Assembly (NCBI RefSeq): GCF_017353515.1
Contig: NZ_JAFMPY010000004.1
Coordinates: forward strand, 328,600-392,599
Source of the DNA: Jiella sonneratiae
GTDB lineage: Bacteria > Pseudomonadota > Alphaproteobacteria > Rhizobiales > Rhizobiaceae
Length of the DNA stretch: 64,000 bases
Direction: 5' to 3'
Positions 34,603-44,001 of the stretch are shown here, piece by piece. The stretch's first letter is position 1; each line of letters begins with the position of its first letter. The notes beneath the pieces are model-generated. The model worked only from the letters and a program-made list of their open reading frames with translations. It was not told the origin of the DNA and ran no database searches. Position numbers and translations under genes: made by a program.

Positions 34603-35637
34603 ATGACGTTTCCCGCCAATGCCCTCGGAACGGCCGAAGGCCCGCTTCCCGACACGCTCGTCGCCGATCTCACCGCCGAGGTGCGGGAATACGGCTATCG
34701 GCACGAGGCGCAGGAGAATGGGCTGTCGGTCGAATTCGACGCCGCCGCCATAAGGCTGCGGCTCCTCGGCGAGGGCCTCGAAGTCGCGATCGGCGCCGCC
34801 GACCTCGCGCGGATCCACGAGATGCGCGAGGCGGTCCTCTTCCTTTTCGATCAGACCGCGCCGCAGCTCTCGGAGCGCATGGTGTGGAGCGGCGACCTGC
34901 CGGAGGGCACGCTTCCGCCGAATTTCCGCACCGCGCGGTTCGTCGGAAGGCGGAAGCTGTCGCCGAATTTCCTGCGGGTGACGCTGGCGGCGCCCGGCGT
35001 CTCCGACTTCCTCGCCGGAGGCATGCATTTCCGCCTCGCCATTCCGCCGCGGGACCGCGCGCCCGTCTGGCCGCAGCTCGGCCGCGCCGGCCGCACGGTC
35101 TGGCCGAAGGGCGAGGACGCGCTGCACTGCCCGGCCTACACCACCGCCGAAGTGGACGTCGGTGCGGGCCACCTCTTTTTCGACGTCTATCTGCACGAGG
35201 GCGGCCTCGCGACGACATGGGCGCTGCAGGCCGAGGAGGGCGCCGTCGTCGGCCTCGCCGGGCCGGGCGGCGGCACCCTGCCGCCGGGCGACTTCATCCT
35301 GCTTGCCGGCGACGAGACGGCGCTGCCGGCGATCCGCCGCATCCTCGCGGCCTCGCCGCCGGTGCGTCGCGGCCACGTCCTCGTCGAACTCGCCGACCCG
35401 CGCGACCGCATGGAGCTGCAGCTTCCGGACGCCATGTCGATCGAATGGCTGCAGCGCGGCGAGACACCGGACATCTTCGAGCGGGCGCGTGCCGTGACGC
35501 TGCCGAAGCCGGGCGAGAGCCGCTTCGTCTGGATTGCCGGCGAGCGCGAACTGGCGCGCAGGGCACGGCTTCACTTCCGCGACGAGGGCGGGGTTCCGGC
35601 CGGCGAAAGCTACATCGCCGCCTACTGGACGCGCTGA
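34603..35637 (+). CDS. DUF2218 plus siderophore-interacting (ferric reductase) protein
   Basis: A 344-residue cytoplasmic flavoprotein. Residues ~25-95 are a DUF2218 domain (EVREYGYRHEAQENGLSVEF and IHEMREAVLFLFDQ). The rest is the FAD-binding and SIP domains of the ViuB/YqjH family: RRKLSPNFLRVTL, HFRLAIPPRDRAP, FDVYLHEGGLATTWALQAEEG and LLAGDETALPAIRRIL. These proteins reduce ferric siderophore with NAD(P)H to free the iron. It lies 85 bases after the permease and completes an import-and-release pathway. ATG 34603 is the likely start; the frame is open further upstream. Confidence 0.9.
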   Translation: MTFPANALGTAEGPLPDTLVADLTAEVREYGYRHEAQENGLSVEFDAAAIRLRLLGEGLEVAIGAADLARIHEMREAVLFLFDQTAPQLSERMVWSGDLPEGTLPPNFRTARFVGRRKLSPNFLRVTLAAPGVSDFLAGGMHFRLAIPPRDRAPVWPQLGRAGRTVWPKGEDALHCPAYTTAEVDVGAGHLFFDVYLHEGGLATTWALQAEEGAVVGLAGPGGGTLPPGDFILLAGDETALPAIRRILAASPPVRRGHVLVELADPRDRMELQLPDAMSIEWLQRGETPDIFERARAVTLPKPGESRFVWIAGERELARRARLHFRDEGGVPAGESYIAAYWTR

Positions 35638-35792
35638 GCCGCCATCCCGCCCCCGGGCACGCACCACCTGCCGCCGGGTCACGCGGCGATCACGCGCCGA
35701 TTGCATCGCATTCGAACGATTGCGGACATCGACCCTTAGGGGATTTCTGCGATCCTTCCGGCTCGTCATCAGCCGGACTGGACCGATCGAAA

Positions 35793-37295
35793 ATGAGCTC
35801 ACGCCCCCTCGCCACGGGTTCGTTGCGGCGCCTTGCGGCGCTGGCACGGCGCTTCCGGCACTCGTCGGCCGGAAACTTCGGCATGATGACCGGTCTCACC
35901 GCCGTGCCGCTCCTGATCGCGCTCGGCGGCGCCGTCGACTATTCGAACGCGCTGCGGGAGAAGACCAGCGTTCAGGCCGCGGCCGACGCGGCGGCGCTGA
36001 CCGCGGCGAAATATTCCGGCTCGGACGAGACCGAGCGGCTGTCGCGCGCCAACATGTATTTCTCCGCCAACATCGATCCCGACATCACCGTGGGCTCGAC
36101 CAGCCTCTCGAAGGTCGACGGCTCCTGGGTCTACGACGCCGACTTCTCCATGCCGACGGCGTTTCTCGGGCTGATGCACATCGACGCGCTCGACATGTCG
36201 GTGAAATCGGAGGTCAAGCAGGCCGACACGCCGCTCGACATCGTGCTGGTGCTCGATTCCACCGGCTCGATGGCCAGCAACGGCAAGATGACCCAGCTCC
36301 AGGCGGCGGTGAAGCTGTTCCTCGACAGCTTCGACGGCGCGACGGGCATCGGCAAGGTGCAGGTGGCGATGATCCCCTTCGACACCGAGGTAAAGATCCA
36401 GAGCGCCAGCATGACCATGCTGTCGACGCCGACCGCCACCTGCAGCTACATGTCGTCGCCGGACAAGAGCTACTGCTCGACGACGGCGGCCGGCTTCGTG
36501 CTCGGCACGACCGGAACCTATCTCGCCGGCTACAGCAGTTCGGCCAAGCGCTACATCGGATACGTCTACACCGCCGCCGATACGCCCGCCCAGATGTTCA
36601 CCGTCACGCGGGTGACCTACAGCTGCAGCAATTCGAACTATACGAGCTGCACGACCTCGACCTCCACGGTCTACAACCGCAGCCTGACGAAGACCAAGGT
36701 GACGGGAAGCTTCACCGGCTGCATCATCGACCGACTGCAGCCCTACGACACGCAGTCCGACGCGGCCACCGCCAGCACCGTCGACACGCTCTACACGCGG
36801 TCCTACGACTGCAGCGCCAGCTCGTCGCTGCAGCCGGTCGTCGGCCTGACCGAGGATCTCGACACCGTCGAGACCGCCGTCACCAAACTCACGCCCTCCG
36901 GCAACACCAACATCAGCATCGGCGTGCAGTGGGGCATGGAGGCGCTGACCAGCGACTATCCGCTGCAGGGGGCGAACACCGACGCGCGCGCCAAGAAGAT
37001 CATGATCGTCCTCACCGACGGCGACAACACCAAGGACCGCTGGTACGATTCCAGCGCGAGCAGTTCGATCGACGCCCGCACGGAACTCGCCTGCAGCAAG
37101 GCCAAGGCGATGACCAATGCCGACGGCACGGTGCTCGAGCTCTACACGATCCGGGTGATCGACGGGAACGAGACGCTGCTGAAGAGCTGCGCGACGGACG
37201 AGGGGCACTACTATCCGGTGACCACGGCCAGCCAGTTGAGCGCGGTGTTCCAGGACATCGCCGAACGCGTCAAGCGCATCCGCATCGTCAGCTGA
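35793..37295 (+). CDS. TadG-like pilus-assembly protein with von Willebrand A domain
   Basis: A 500-residue protein. The N-terminus is TadE/TadG-like: GNFGMMTGLTAVPLLIALGGAVDYSNALREKTSVQAAADAAALTAAK, a membrane segment followed by the pseudopilin-like helix. A vWA domain occupies the rest, with the metal-site motif DSTGS at 155-159 and TDGDN near 408. Between these is a Ser/Thr/Tyr/Cys-rich insertion (residues ~220-350) with several Cys that may form disulphides. TadG proteins act in Flp pilus assembly at the cell surface. No other tad/flp gene is nearby, so this is an orphan copy. Confidence 0.87.
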   Translation: MSSRPLATGSLRRLAALARRFRHSSAGNFGMMTGLTAVPLLIALGGAVDYSNALREKTSVQAAADAAALTAAKYSGSDETERLSRANMYFSANIDPDITVGSTSLSKVDGSWVYDADFSMPTAFLGLMHIDALDMSVKSEVKQADTPLDIVLVLDSTGSMASNGKMTQLQAAVKLFLDSFDGATGIGKVQVAMIPFDTEVKIQSASMTMLSTPTATCSYMSSPDKSYCSTTAAGFVLGTTGTYLAGYSSSAKRYIGYVYTAADTPAQMFTVTRVTYSCSNSNYTSCTTSTSTVYNRSLTKTKVTGSFTGCIIDRLQPYDTQSDAATASTVDTLYTRSYDCSASSSLQPVVGLTEDLDTVETAVTKLTPSGNTNISIGVQWGMEALTSDYPLQGANTDARAKKIMIVLTDGDNTKDRWYDSSASSSIDARTELACSKAKAMTNADGTVLELYTIRVIDGNETLLKSCATDEGHYYPVTTASQLSAVFQDIAERVKRIRIVS

Positions 37296-37308
37296 CCGGC
37301 GGTCCGCG

Positions 37309-37327
37309 GGCCCGAATTTTTCGGGCC
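37309..37327 (+). terminator. Hairpin after the TadG-like gene
   Basis: GGCCCGAA (37309-37316) pairs perfectly with TTCGGGCC (37320-37327) around a three-base loop, 13 bases after the TadG-like stop. No U-tract follows, so termination would be inefficient or factor-assisted. It also separates that gene from argG, which ends on the other strand at 37454. Confidence 0.45.
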
Positions 37328-37453
37328 GGCGGGGATGACGGGATCATCCGAAGAGATGCCGGCGACGGCCGCGCCCGGCGCGGCGGGCATCGACCGCCAC
37401 CGGCGACGGGCCGACCTTGGGGGAGGCGGGACGCTTCGGCGGTCTCCCGAGCC

Positions 37454-38674
37454 TCAGCGGCCGTCGCGTTTCGCCAGCGTGCGCAGCCGCAGCGCGTTCA
37501 GCCGGATGAAGCCGGCGGCGTCCTTCTGGTCGTAGGCGCCGTGATCGTCCTCGAAGGTGACGAGGGCGTCGGAATAGAGCGACTTTTCCGAAGCGCGGCC
37601 CTCGACGATGACGTTGCCCTTGTAGAGCTTGAGCCGCACCTCGCCCTCGACGTGCTCCTGGCTCCTGTCGATCGCCGCCTGCAGCATCAGCCGCTCCGGC
37701 GAGAACCAGAAGCCGTTGTAGATCAGCTCGGCATAGCGCGGCATCAGCTCGTCCTTCAGATGCGCCGCGCCGCGATCGAGGGTGATCGATTCGATCGCCC
37801 GGTGGGCGGCGAGAAGGATGGTGCCGCCGGGGGTCTCGTAGACGCCGCGCGACTTCATGCCGACGAAGCGGTTCTCGACGAGATCGAGCCGCCCGATGCC
37901 GTTGTCGCGGCCGAGATCGTTGAGCGCCGCCAGGAGCTCGTGCGGCTTCATCGCCTTGCCGTCGATCGAGACCGGATCGCCCTTGGCAAAGCCGATGGTG
38001 ACGATCGTCGCCCTGTCCGGCGCTTCCTCCGGGCTGACGGTGCGCATGAAGACGTAAGGCGGCGGGGTCTCGGCCGGGTCCTCCAGAACCTTGCCCTCGG
38101 AGGAGGAGTGCAGGAGGTTGGCGTCGACCGAGAAGGGCGCTTCGCCGCGCTTGTCCTTGGTGACGAGGATCTGGTTCTTCTCGGCAAAATCGATGAGGTC
38201 GGTGCGGGACCTGAATTCCCATTCCCGCCACGGCGCGATCACCTTGATGTCCGGATCGAGGGCGTAAGCCGAAAGCTCGAAGCGAACCTGGTCGTTGCCC
38301 TTGCCGGTCGCGCCGTGGGCGATGGCGTCGGCGCCGGTCTCGTGGGCGATCTCGACGAGCCGCTTGGAGATCAGCGGCCGCGCGATGGACGTCCCGAGGA
38401 GATAGGTGCCTTCGTAGACGGCGTTGGCGCGGAACATCGGGAAGACGAAGTCGCGGCAGAACTCCTCGCGCACGTCCTCGATGTAGATCTCCTTGATCCC
38501 CATCCGCTCGGCCTTTTCGCGCGCCGGCGTCAGCTCCTCGCCCTGGCCGAGATCGGCGGTGAAGGTGACGACCTCGGCGCCGAGTTCGGTCTGCAGCCAT
38601 TTCAGGATGATCGAGGTGTCGAGCCCGCCCGAATAGGCGAGGACGACCTTTTTCACGTCGCGTGGGAGGGTCAT
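37454..38674 (-). CDS. argG: Argininosuccinate synthase ArgG
   Basis: A 406-residue enzyme joining citrulline and aspartate with ATP in arginine synthesis. The PP-loop AYSGGLDTS is at residues 13-21, and family blocks [70 protein letters not shown] and RLYK-like [13 protein letters not shown] are intact. Length is normal for the bacterial enzyme. It is monocistronic here; the divergent neighbour is a LysE-type exporter. Confidence 0.97.
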   Translation of the reverse strand: MTLPRDVKKVVLAYSGGLDTSIILKWLQTELGAEVVTFTADLGQGEELTPAREKAERMGIKEIYIEDVREEFCRDFVFPMFRANAVYEGTYLLGTSIARPLISKRLVEIAHETGADAIAHGATGKGNDQVRFELSAYALDPDIKVIAPWREWEFRSRTDLIDFAEKNQILVTKDKRGEAPFSVDANLLHSSSEGKVLEDPAETPPPYVFMRTVSPEEAPDRATIVTIGFAKGDPVSIDGKAMKPHELLAALNDLGRDNGIGRLDLVENRFVGMKSRGVYETPGGTILLAAHRAIESITLDRGAAHLKDELMPRYAELIYNGFWFSPERLMLQAAIDRSQEHVEGEVRLKLYKGNVIVEGRASEKSLYSDALVTFEDDHGAYDQKDAAGFIRLNALRLRTLAKRDGR

Positions 38675-38842
38675 GGTGTTTCGCGTCTGCCCGGTGGAAA
38701 ATGTGGTTTACGGGCGTCTACACAAAAGCACGGGCGAAGGGAACAAGCCGGCGCCCGACTTCCGCGGGACGGCCCGCAAAACGGGTGGTCTCCGGCAGCT
38801 CGCGGCGTTATGGATCGGGAAGACGATGGATACGCCGACCTC

Positions 38843-39490
38843 ATGACCTTCATCCCCGACCTCTCGACCCTTCTCGCCTTCTCCCTCGCCTGTTTCGTCC
38901 TGACGATCACGCCGGGCCCGGACATGACGCTGTTTCTCGGCCGCACGCTCGCCGGCGGACGGGCCGCGGGGATTGCCGCCTTCGCCGGCGCCTCGACCGG
39001 CTCGCTGATCCACACGACGCTCGCTGCCGTCGGCCTGTCGGCGCTGATCGCCGCCTCGCCGGAGGCATTCCTCGCCCTGAAGATCGGCGGGGCGGGCTAT
39101 CTGATCTTCCTCGCCGTCCAGGCGATCCGCTCCGGCTCGACCTTCAGGCTCGACACCAAGGGCGAGAAGAAGGCGCCGCCGTCGCTGAAGGCGAGCTGGC
39201 TGACCGGGATCGGCATCAACCTGTCGAACCCGAAGATCATCCTGTTCTTCGTGACCTTCCTGCCGCAGTTCATCGCCGCGGGCGATCCCCATGCCGGCGG
39301 CAAATTGTTCTTCCTCGGGATCTATTTCATCGTCTTCGCGACGCCGTTCTCGCTGGCGATGATCGTCGCGGCGGACCGGCTCGCGGCGGCCCTGAAGCGC
39401 AAGCCGAAGATCACCCGGGCGATCGACTATGTCTTCGCCAGCGTGTTTTCCGCTTTTGCGGTGAAGATCCTGATGACCCAGGGGCGGTGA
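38843..39490 (+). CDS. LysE-family amino-acid exporter
   Basis: A 215-residue inner-membrane protein with about six helices. TITPGPDMTLFLGRTLAGGRAAG near residues 20-42 is the family signature, followed by GGAGYLIFLAVQAIRSG and GIGINLSNPKIILFFVTFLPQF. The RhtB/LysE family exports basic amino acids, homoserine, threonine and others. Divergence from argG is suggestive of arginine export, but no LysG-type regulator is present. ATG 38843 gives the usual N-terminus; an upstream ATG at 38812 is in frame. Confidence 0.88.
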   Translation: MTFIPDLSTLLAFSLACFVLTITPGPDMTLFLGRTLAGGRAAGIAAFAGASTGSLIHTTLAAVGLSALIAASPEAFLALKIGGAGYLIFLAVQAIRSGSTFRLDTKGEKKAPPSLKASWLTGIGINLSNPKIILFFVTFLPQFIAAGDPHAGGKLFFLGIYFIVFATPFSLAMIVAADRLAAALKRKPKITRAIDYVFASVFSAFAVKILMTQGR

Positions 39491-39512
39491 GGGGGCGTTC
39501 CCTGCCGACGGG

Positions 39513-40547
39513 CTACCAGAGCGGCCGGTGCGGATCGAAGGCGAAGAGCGGATCGTCCTGCCGGAACGTCGCCTTGTGGTCGATGCCGTCGACGACGATG
39601 GTGGTGACGACGCTCGCGTCGGCCATGGCGTAGCAGGCATTGCCGAGAAACCCGCCGCCCCGGTTCAGCGCCACGCGTCGGGGCGGATCGTCGGGATCGG
39701 CATAGACTGGTTCGCCGGCCATCAGATCCACGGCATCGGCCGGATCGAGCCCGGCAAGGGCGGCCCGCAGGTCGCCGGCGCCGCCCTCGGCGGGATATTT
39801 GTCGTCGAGCATCGTCCGGCGCAGGGCTTCGAGGCTCGCCGCCGCATTCTCCGCGGTGCCGACGAGCGGCCCTGCGTCGGCGAAGGCGCCGATCATCCGC
39901 TGGACGGCGTTGCGGCAGGCGATGGCGGGCCAGTCTTCCGGCAGGGGCAGGGGATCGCCGACGAGAGTGATGCCGAGCCCGGCGATCTCCGCCGGCGTGT
40001 CGATCATCTCCATCGCGGCGGGAGCGGTCGTCAGGAGCTCTGACAGGAGCCCGCCGTCGATGCCGCGCATCCGCGTCGCGTAGTCGAGGAGGAGGGCGTT
40101 GACGAGCCGCGACTGGTCGAGAACCTCGTTGACCAGCTCCACCTGATCTTCCCGGCCGGAGAAGAAGCCGTGATAGCCGAGGCGGGCGCCGGGCTCGATC
40201 TCGCGGCGCACCTGATGGGCGTAGGTGCCGAAAGCCTTGCCGCCGAGAAAAGCGATGGCGCAGGCGCTGAGGCAGCTCCTGCCGCGTTCGACCAACGTGC
40301 CGGCGAAGGCGGCGTGGATCGCCTCGCCGAGCCGCATGCCCTCGAGGAGGCTTCCGCCCGGCGAATCGAAGGAGACGGTGAAGAGCGGCCCGTCGATCCT
40401 GGGCGCGACGGTGGCGGCGAAGCGGTCGGCGTCGCCTTTTTCGATCGTCCCGCTGGCGTGGATCGTCTCGCCCTCGATGCGAAAATCCATGGCGCGGGCG
40501 AGCGTCGGCGGAAGGCAGAGCACCAGGACAAGGAGGAAGGACTTCAT
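39513..40547 (-). CDS. COG3904-type periplasmic ClpP-fold protein
   Basis: A 344-residue exported protein with a signal peptide ending near residue 19 (PPTLARAMDF). Residues ~22-175 resemble the ClpP/crotonase fold: GPLFTVSFDSPGGSLLEGMRLGEAI, then ERGRSCLSACAIAFLGG with the presumed nucleophile Ser94, then ARLGYHGFF with a possible catalytic His. The C-terminal 150 residues are not recognised but contain a Gly-rich segment and a Cys pair across the protein. Such proteins are usually called hypothetical; a protease role is an inference from fold. It converges with the LysE gene. Confidence 0.72.
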   Translation of the reverse strand: MKSFLLVLVLCLPPTLARAMDFRIEGETIHASGTIEKGDADRFAATVAPRIDGPLFTVSFDSPGGSLLEGMRLGEAIHAAFAGTLVERGRSCLSACAIAFLGGKAFGTYAHQVRREIEPGARLGYHGFFSGREDQVELVNEVLDQSRLVNALLLDYATRMRGIDGGLLSELLTTAPAAMEMIDTPAEIAGLGITLVGDPLPLPEDWPAIACRNAVQRMIGAFADAGPLVGTAENAAASLEALRRTMLDDKYPAEGGAGDLRAALAGLDPADAVDLMAGEPVYADPDDPPRRVALNRGGGFLGNACYAMADASVVTTIVVDGIDHKATFRQDDPLFAFDPHRPLW

Positions 40548-40659
40548 CGGCCGGACCGCAAGTCGCTTGTTGACGCTGCGTCATTTTACGGCCGTCGGCC
40601 GCGAGATCCACCCCCGATGCGTCCGGCCTCAGGGTGACGGCGCGGATGCCGCCTTGTTC

Positions 40660-41319
40660 TCAGGCATAGGCATAAGGCCCGCCCCGCTTCAGCGCCTGGC
40701 GATAGGCCGGCCGCTCGTGGATGCGCAGCAGGAATTCGCGCAGGCGCGGATGCGCCTCGTAGCCGAAGCGCTGGGCGGCGGCCTCCACCGGAAAGCTCAT
40801 CATCACGTCGGCGACGCTCATCGCTGGTCCGGCGAACCAGCCGGTCTTGGCGATCGCCCGCTCCCAATGGTCGAGATGCAGCGCCATCTGCGGCTTCACC
40901 AGCATCTCGTCGACCTTTTCCATGGCAGTCTTCAGCATCGGCCGCGCGAAGAAAGGCGCCCGGTCGGGGATCATCTGCAGGACCAGCATCAGGAACAGCG
41001 GCGGCATCGCCGAGCCCTCCGCATAATGCAGGAAGTGGCGCGCCTGCCAGTAGTCGCCGCTGCCTTCCGGCGGCATCAGCCGGCCGTCGCCGAACTTTGC
41101 GAGCAGGTATTCGACGATCGCGCCGGTCTCGGCCAGGGTGAGGCCGTCGTCGGTGATCACCGGCGACTTGCCGAGCGGATGGATCTGCTTCAGTTCCCGC
41201 GGCGCCTGCAAATCCTTGCCGCGCTGGTAGTGCTTCACCTCGTAGGGGGCGCCGAGCTCCTCCAGCAGCCACAGGACCCGCTGCGAGCGGGAATTGTTGA
41301 GATGGTGGACGGTCAACAC
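40660..41319 (-). CDS. Glutathione S-transferase
   Basis: A 219-residue GST. The N-terminal thioredoxin-like domain reads LTVHHLNNSRSQRVLWLLEELGAPYEVKHYQR, with NSRSQR as the glutathione-activating Ser region, then HPLGKSPVITDDGLTLAETGAIVEYL carrying the cis-Pro and the glutathione-binding E-T/S pair. The all-helical C-terminal domain includes FAGPAMSVADVMMSFP. Start GTG 41319 is supported by GGAG eight bases upstream; longer frames have no such site. The electrophile used is unknown. It is divergent from the fadE operon across 405 bases. Confidence 0.9.
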   Translation of the reverse strand: MLTVHHLNNSRSQRVLWLLEELGAPYEVKHYQRGKDLQAPRELKQIHPLGKSPVITDDGLTLAETGAIVEYLLAKFGDGRLMPPEGSGDYWQARHFLHYAEGSAMPPLFLMLVLQMIPDRAPFFARPMLKTAMEKVDEMLVKPQMALHLDHWERAIAKTGWFAGPAMSVADVMMSFPVEAAAQRFGYEAHPRLREFLLRIHERPAYRQALKRGGPYAYA

Positions 41320-41724
41320 GATCGGGCTACTCCATGAGACGTTCGAAGAAGCGCGCCGGATCCCGAAGCGCCTGTCGTCCGTCACGATTTAGTGCGTCGG
41401 AACGGCCGGAGCCACGTCCCCGTTGCGAGACAGGGCCCTATCTCCGACGGGAAAGGCCGCTGCCGGCCCGGCAGGAAAGCCAGGCCGGGTGGTGGCGTCG
41501 GGGTATGCGGCAAGAGGCGCCCGCCGACCGACCGTCCGCGTCTCGCCATGGCGGTCGTTTCCGCCTTGGCGCCCGAGCGTCGTGGCGCCGGGCCGGGGCC
41601 GGAAGGACGAAACGGGGTCGGAAGTTTTGACGTTTACGTAAAAGTTGGCTATGTGCGTGGGCGCGCCGGAACCGGGGGGCGGTTTCGCCACCATCCCCGG
41701 CAGGAGCTGAAAGGGAGCCGTTCC
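41320..41724. other. Divergent spacer between the GST and fadE
   Basis: A 405-base region without a convincing gene. Most of it is ordinary GC-rich sequence; the AT-rich part at 41621-41650 holds the LiuR-like palindrome described separately. The fadE promoter is probably there, about 75-100 bases before its ATG. Confidence 0.5.
41627..41642. promoter_or_regulatory. LiuR-like (MerR-family) operator upstream of the fad operon
   Basis: TTGACGT-TT-ACGTAAA is a 16-base palindrome with one mismatch (the ideal right arm would be ACGTCAA). It resembles the sites described for MerR-type regulators of fatty-acid and branched-chain acyl-CoA degradation in proteobacteria, as I recall them. It lies 83 bases before the fadE start codon and is the only such site found in the window. 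Confidence 0.6.
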
Positions 41725-44001
41725 ATGTCGTTTCGCAAGGACAAGATCACCCGCCCGATCTTCAAGTGGGCGAAGGGCGTGATGCCGTCGATCTCGAAGA
41801 CCGAGGAGGAGGCGATCAGCGCCGGCACGGTCTGGTGGGACGGCGAGCTGTTCTCCGGCAATCCCGACTGGGACAAGCTGATCGCGACGCCGCCGGCGCG
41901 GCTGTCGCCGGAAGAGCAGGCGTTCATGGACGGGCCGGTGAACGAGCTCTGCGGGATGATCGACGACTGGCGGATCGCCTCGCGCGACCACGACCTGCCG
42001 GAAGACGTCTGGGCGTTCCTGCGCGAGAAGAAGTTCTTCGGCATGATCATCCCGAAGGAATATGGCGGCCTCGGCTTCTCCAACACCGCCCATTCCGAGA
42101 TCGTGCGCAAGGTCTCGTCGGTCTCCGTCGTCGCCGGCGTCACCGTCATGGTGCCGAACTCGCTCGGCCCGGGCGAGTTGCTCCTGCATTTCGGCACCAG
42201 GGAGCAGCGCGACCACTGGCTGCCGCGCCTCGCCGACGGCCGCGACATCCCCTGCTTCGGCCTGACCTCGCCGGACGCCGGCTCGGATGCCGCCGCGATG
42301 ACCGACACCGGCGTCGTCGGCTACGGCATGCACGAGGGGCGGGAGGTTCTCGGCATCCGCCTGAACTTCCACAAGCGCTACATCACCCTCGGCCCGGTGG
42401 CGACGGTCATGGGCCTCGCCTTCAAGATGTACGACCCCGAGAACCATCTCGGCCGCGGCGAGGACCTCGGCATCACCGTAGCGCTGCTGCCGACCTCGCA
42501 TCCGGGCGTCAGCCACGGCGAGCGGCACATTCCGCTCCACACCTATTTCCAGAACGGCCCGCTGACCGGCGAGGACGTCTTCGTTCCGCTCGACTGGATC
42601 CTCGGCGGCACCGACCAGATCGGCCAGGGCTGGACGATGCTGATGACGGCTCTGGCCGCCGGCCGGTCGATCTCGCTGCCCTCGCAATCGGCTGCCGCCG
42701 CGGCCTATTGCGCCCGCGTCACCGGCGCCTATGCGCGGGTGCGGACGCAGTTCGGCGTGCCGATCGGCATGTTCGAAGGCATCCAGCAGCCGCTCGCCGA
42801 GATCATCGCCAACGCCTATCTGATCGACGCGGCGCGCCGGCTGACGGTCGCCGCCCTCGACCAGGGCCACAAGCCCTCGGTGCTCTCGGCGATCATGAAG
42901 GCCCACGCCACCTACCGGATGCGCGAATGCGTCGAGCGGGCGATGGACGTGCACGGCGGCAAGGGAATCATCGAGGGCGAGAAGAACTATCTCGCGCCGA
43001 TGTACCAGTCGGTGCCGATCGGCATCACCGTCGAGGGCGCCAACATCCTCACCCGCAACCTGATGATCTTCGGCCAGGGCGCGATCCGCGCGCATCCCTT
43101 CATGCTGAAGGAGATGCTGGCGCTGTCCGAGGCGGACCGCGAGAAGGGGCTCGCCGATTTCGACCGGCACTTCTGGGCGCATGTCGGCCATTCGGTGAAG
43201 ACCGCCTGGCGCAGCTTCGCCCGTGGCTGGACCGGCGGCCTCGCCGCGCCGGCGCCGAAGGACGCGGCCTTCACCGGCCACTGGCGCCAGCTGTCGCGCT
43301 ATGCCGCCGCCTTCGCGCTGCTCTCCGACCTGTCGCTCTTGACGCTCGGCGGCGCGCTGAAGCGCAAGGAGATGCTCTCCGCCCGGCTCGGCGACATCCT
43401 CTCCGAACTCTACCTGCTCGGCGCGGCGCTCAAGCGCTTCGAGGTGGAGGGGCGGCCGGAAGCCGACCGGCCGCTGGTCGAATACGTCATGGAGAAGGGC
43501 TACTGCCGGCTCGGCCTCGCCTTCAACGGCGTGCTCGACAACCTGCCGGCGCGCTGGGCGGCGGTGCTGGTCCGGTTTCTCGCCTTCCCGCTCGGCGTTC
43601 CCTACGAGGAGCCCTCGGACGAGCTGACCAGCGAGGTGGCGGCGATCATGATGCGCCCGTCCTCGCAGCGCGACCGGCTGACGCCCGACCTCTATCTCGG
43701 CGAGCGCCACGCCGACCATCCGGTCAAGGACCTCGAACACGCCTTCGAACTCGTCTGCGATGCCGCGCCGATCGAGAAGAAGATGCGCGACAGGAAGGTC
43801 AAGGATCCCCTTGCCGCGCGCGATCAGGGCGTTATCACCGATGCGGAGTACGAGCGCCTCGTGAAGGTGAAGGAAGCCGTCGCCCGGGTGGTCGCGGTCG
43901 ACGCCTACGACGCGCACGACGTTTCGCCGCTCGCCGACCAGCACGCCACGCAGCGCCGGTCCGGCGACAAGACCCTGCATTCGCGCGAGGCCGCCGAGTG
44001 A
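41725..44001 (+). CDS. fadE: Acyl-CoA dehydrogenase, FadE type
   Basis: A 758-residue long-form acyl-CoA dehydrogenase, the FadE class. The dehydrogenase core is at residues ~80-480, with FFGMIIPKEYGGLGFSN, FGLTSPDAGSDAAAMTDTG and the flavin-contact region RECVERAMDVHGGKGIIEG. A C-terminal DUF1974 domain (residues ~500-740) distinguishes FadE from the short mitochondrial-type enzymes. It makes the first double bond in fatty-acid beta-oxidation. AAGGGAG seven bases upstream supports ATG 41725. Its stop overlaps the thiolase start (GTGA). Confidence 0.94.
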   Translation: MSFRKDKITRPIFKWAKGVMPSISKTEEEAISAGTVWWDGELFSGNPDWDKLIATPPARLSPEEQAFMDGPVNELCGMIDDWRIASRDHDLPEDVWAFLREKKFFGMIIPKEYGGLGFSNTAHSEIVRKVSSVSVVAGVTVMVPNSLGPGELLLHFGTREQRDHWLPRLADGRDIPCFGLTSPDAGSDAAAMTDTGVVGYGMHEGREVLGIRLNFHKRYITLGPVATVMGLAFKMYDPENHLGRGEDLGITVALLPTSHPGVSHGERHIPLHTYFQNGPLTGEDVFVPLDWILGGTDQIGQGWTMLMTALAAGRSISLPSQSAAAAAYCARVTGAYARVRTQFGVPIGMFEGIQQPLAEIIANAYLIDAARRLTVAALDQGHKPSVLSAIMKAHATYRMRECVERAMDVHGGKGIIEGEKNYLAPMYQSVPIGITVEGANILTRNLMIFGQGAIRAHPFMLKEMLALSEADREKGLADFDRHFWAHVGHSVKTAWRSFARGWTGGLAAPAPKDAAFTGHWRQLSRYAAAFALLSDLSLLTLGGALKRKEMLSARLGDILSELYLLGAALKRFEVEGRPEADRPLVEYVMEKGYCRLGLAFNGVLDNLPARWAAVLVRFLAFPLGVPYEEPSDELTSEVAAIMMRPSSQRDRLTPDLYLGERHADHPVKDLEHAFELVCDAAPIEKKMRDRKVKDPLAARDQGVITDAEYERLVKVKEAVARVVAVDAYDAHDVSPLADQHATQRRSGDKTLHSREAAE

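Noticed and set aside
37420..37453. Possible terminator after argG
   Set aside because: Only five-base arms with a long loop were found and no U-tract.
35534..38810. Very long plus-strand frame leading into the LysE gene, across the TadG and argG regions
   Set aside because: Only its end (from 38843) is a real gene. The rest is out-of-frame TadG and antisense argG sequence with Arg-rich composition.
41766..43997. Plus-strand frame running through fadE before the thiolase
   Set aside because: It is the fadE sequence in another frame; the thiolase begins at the GTG overlap at 43998.
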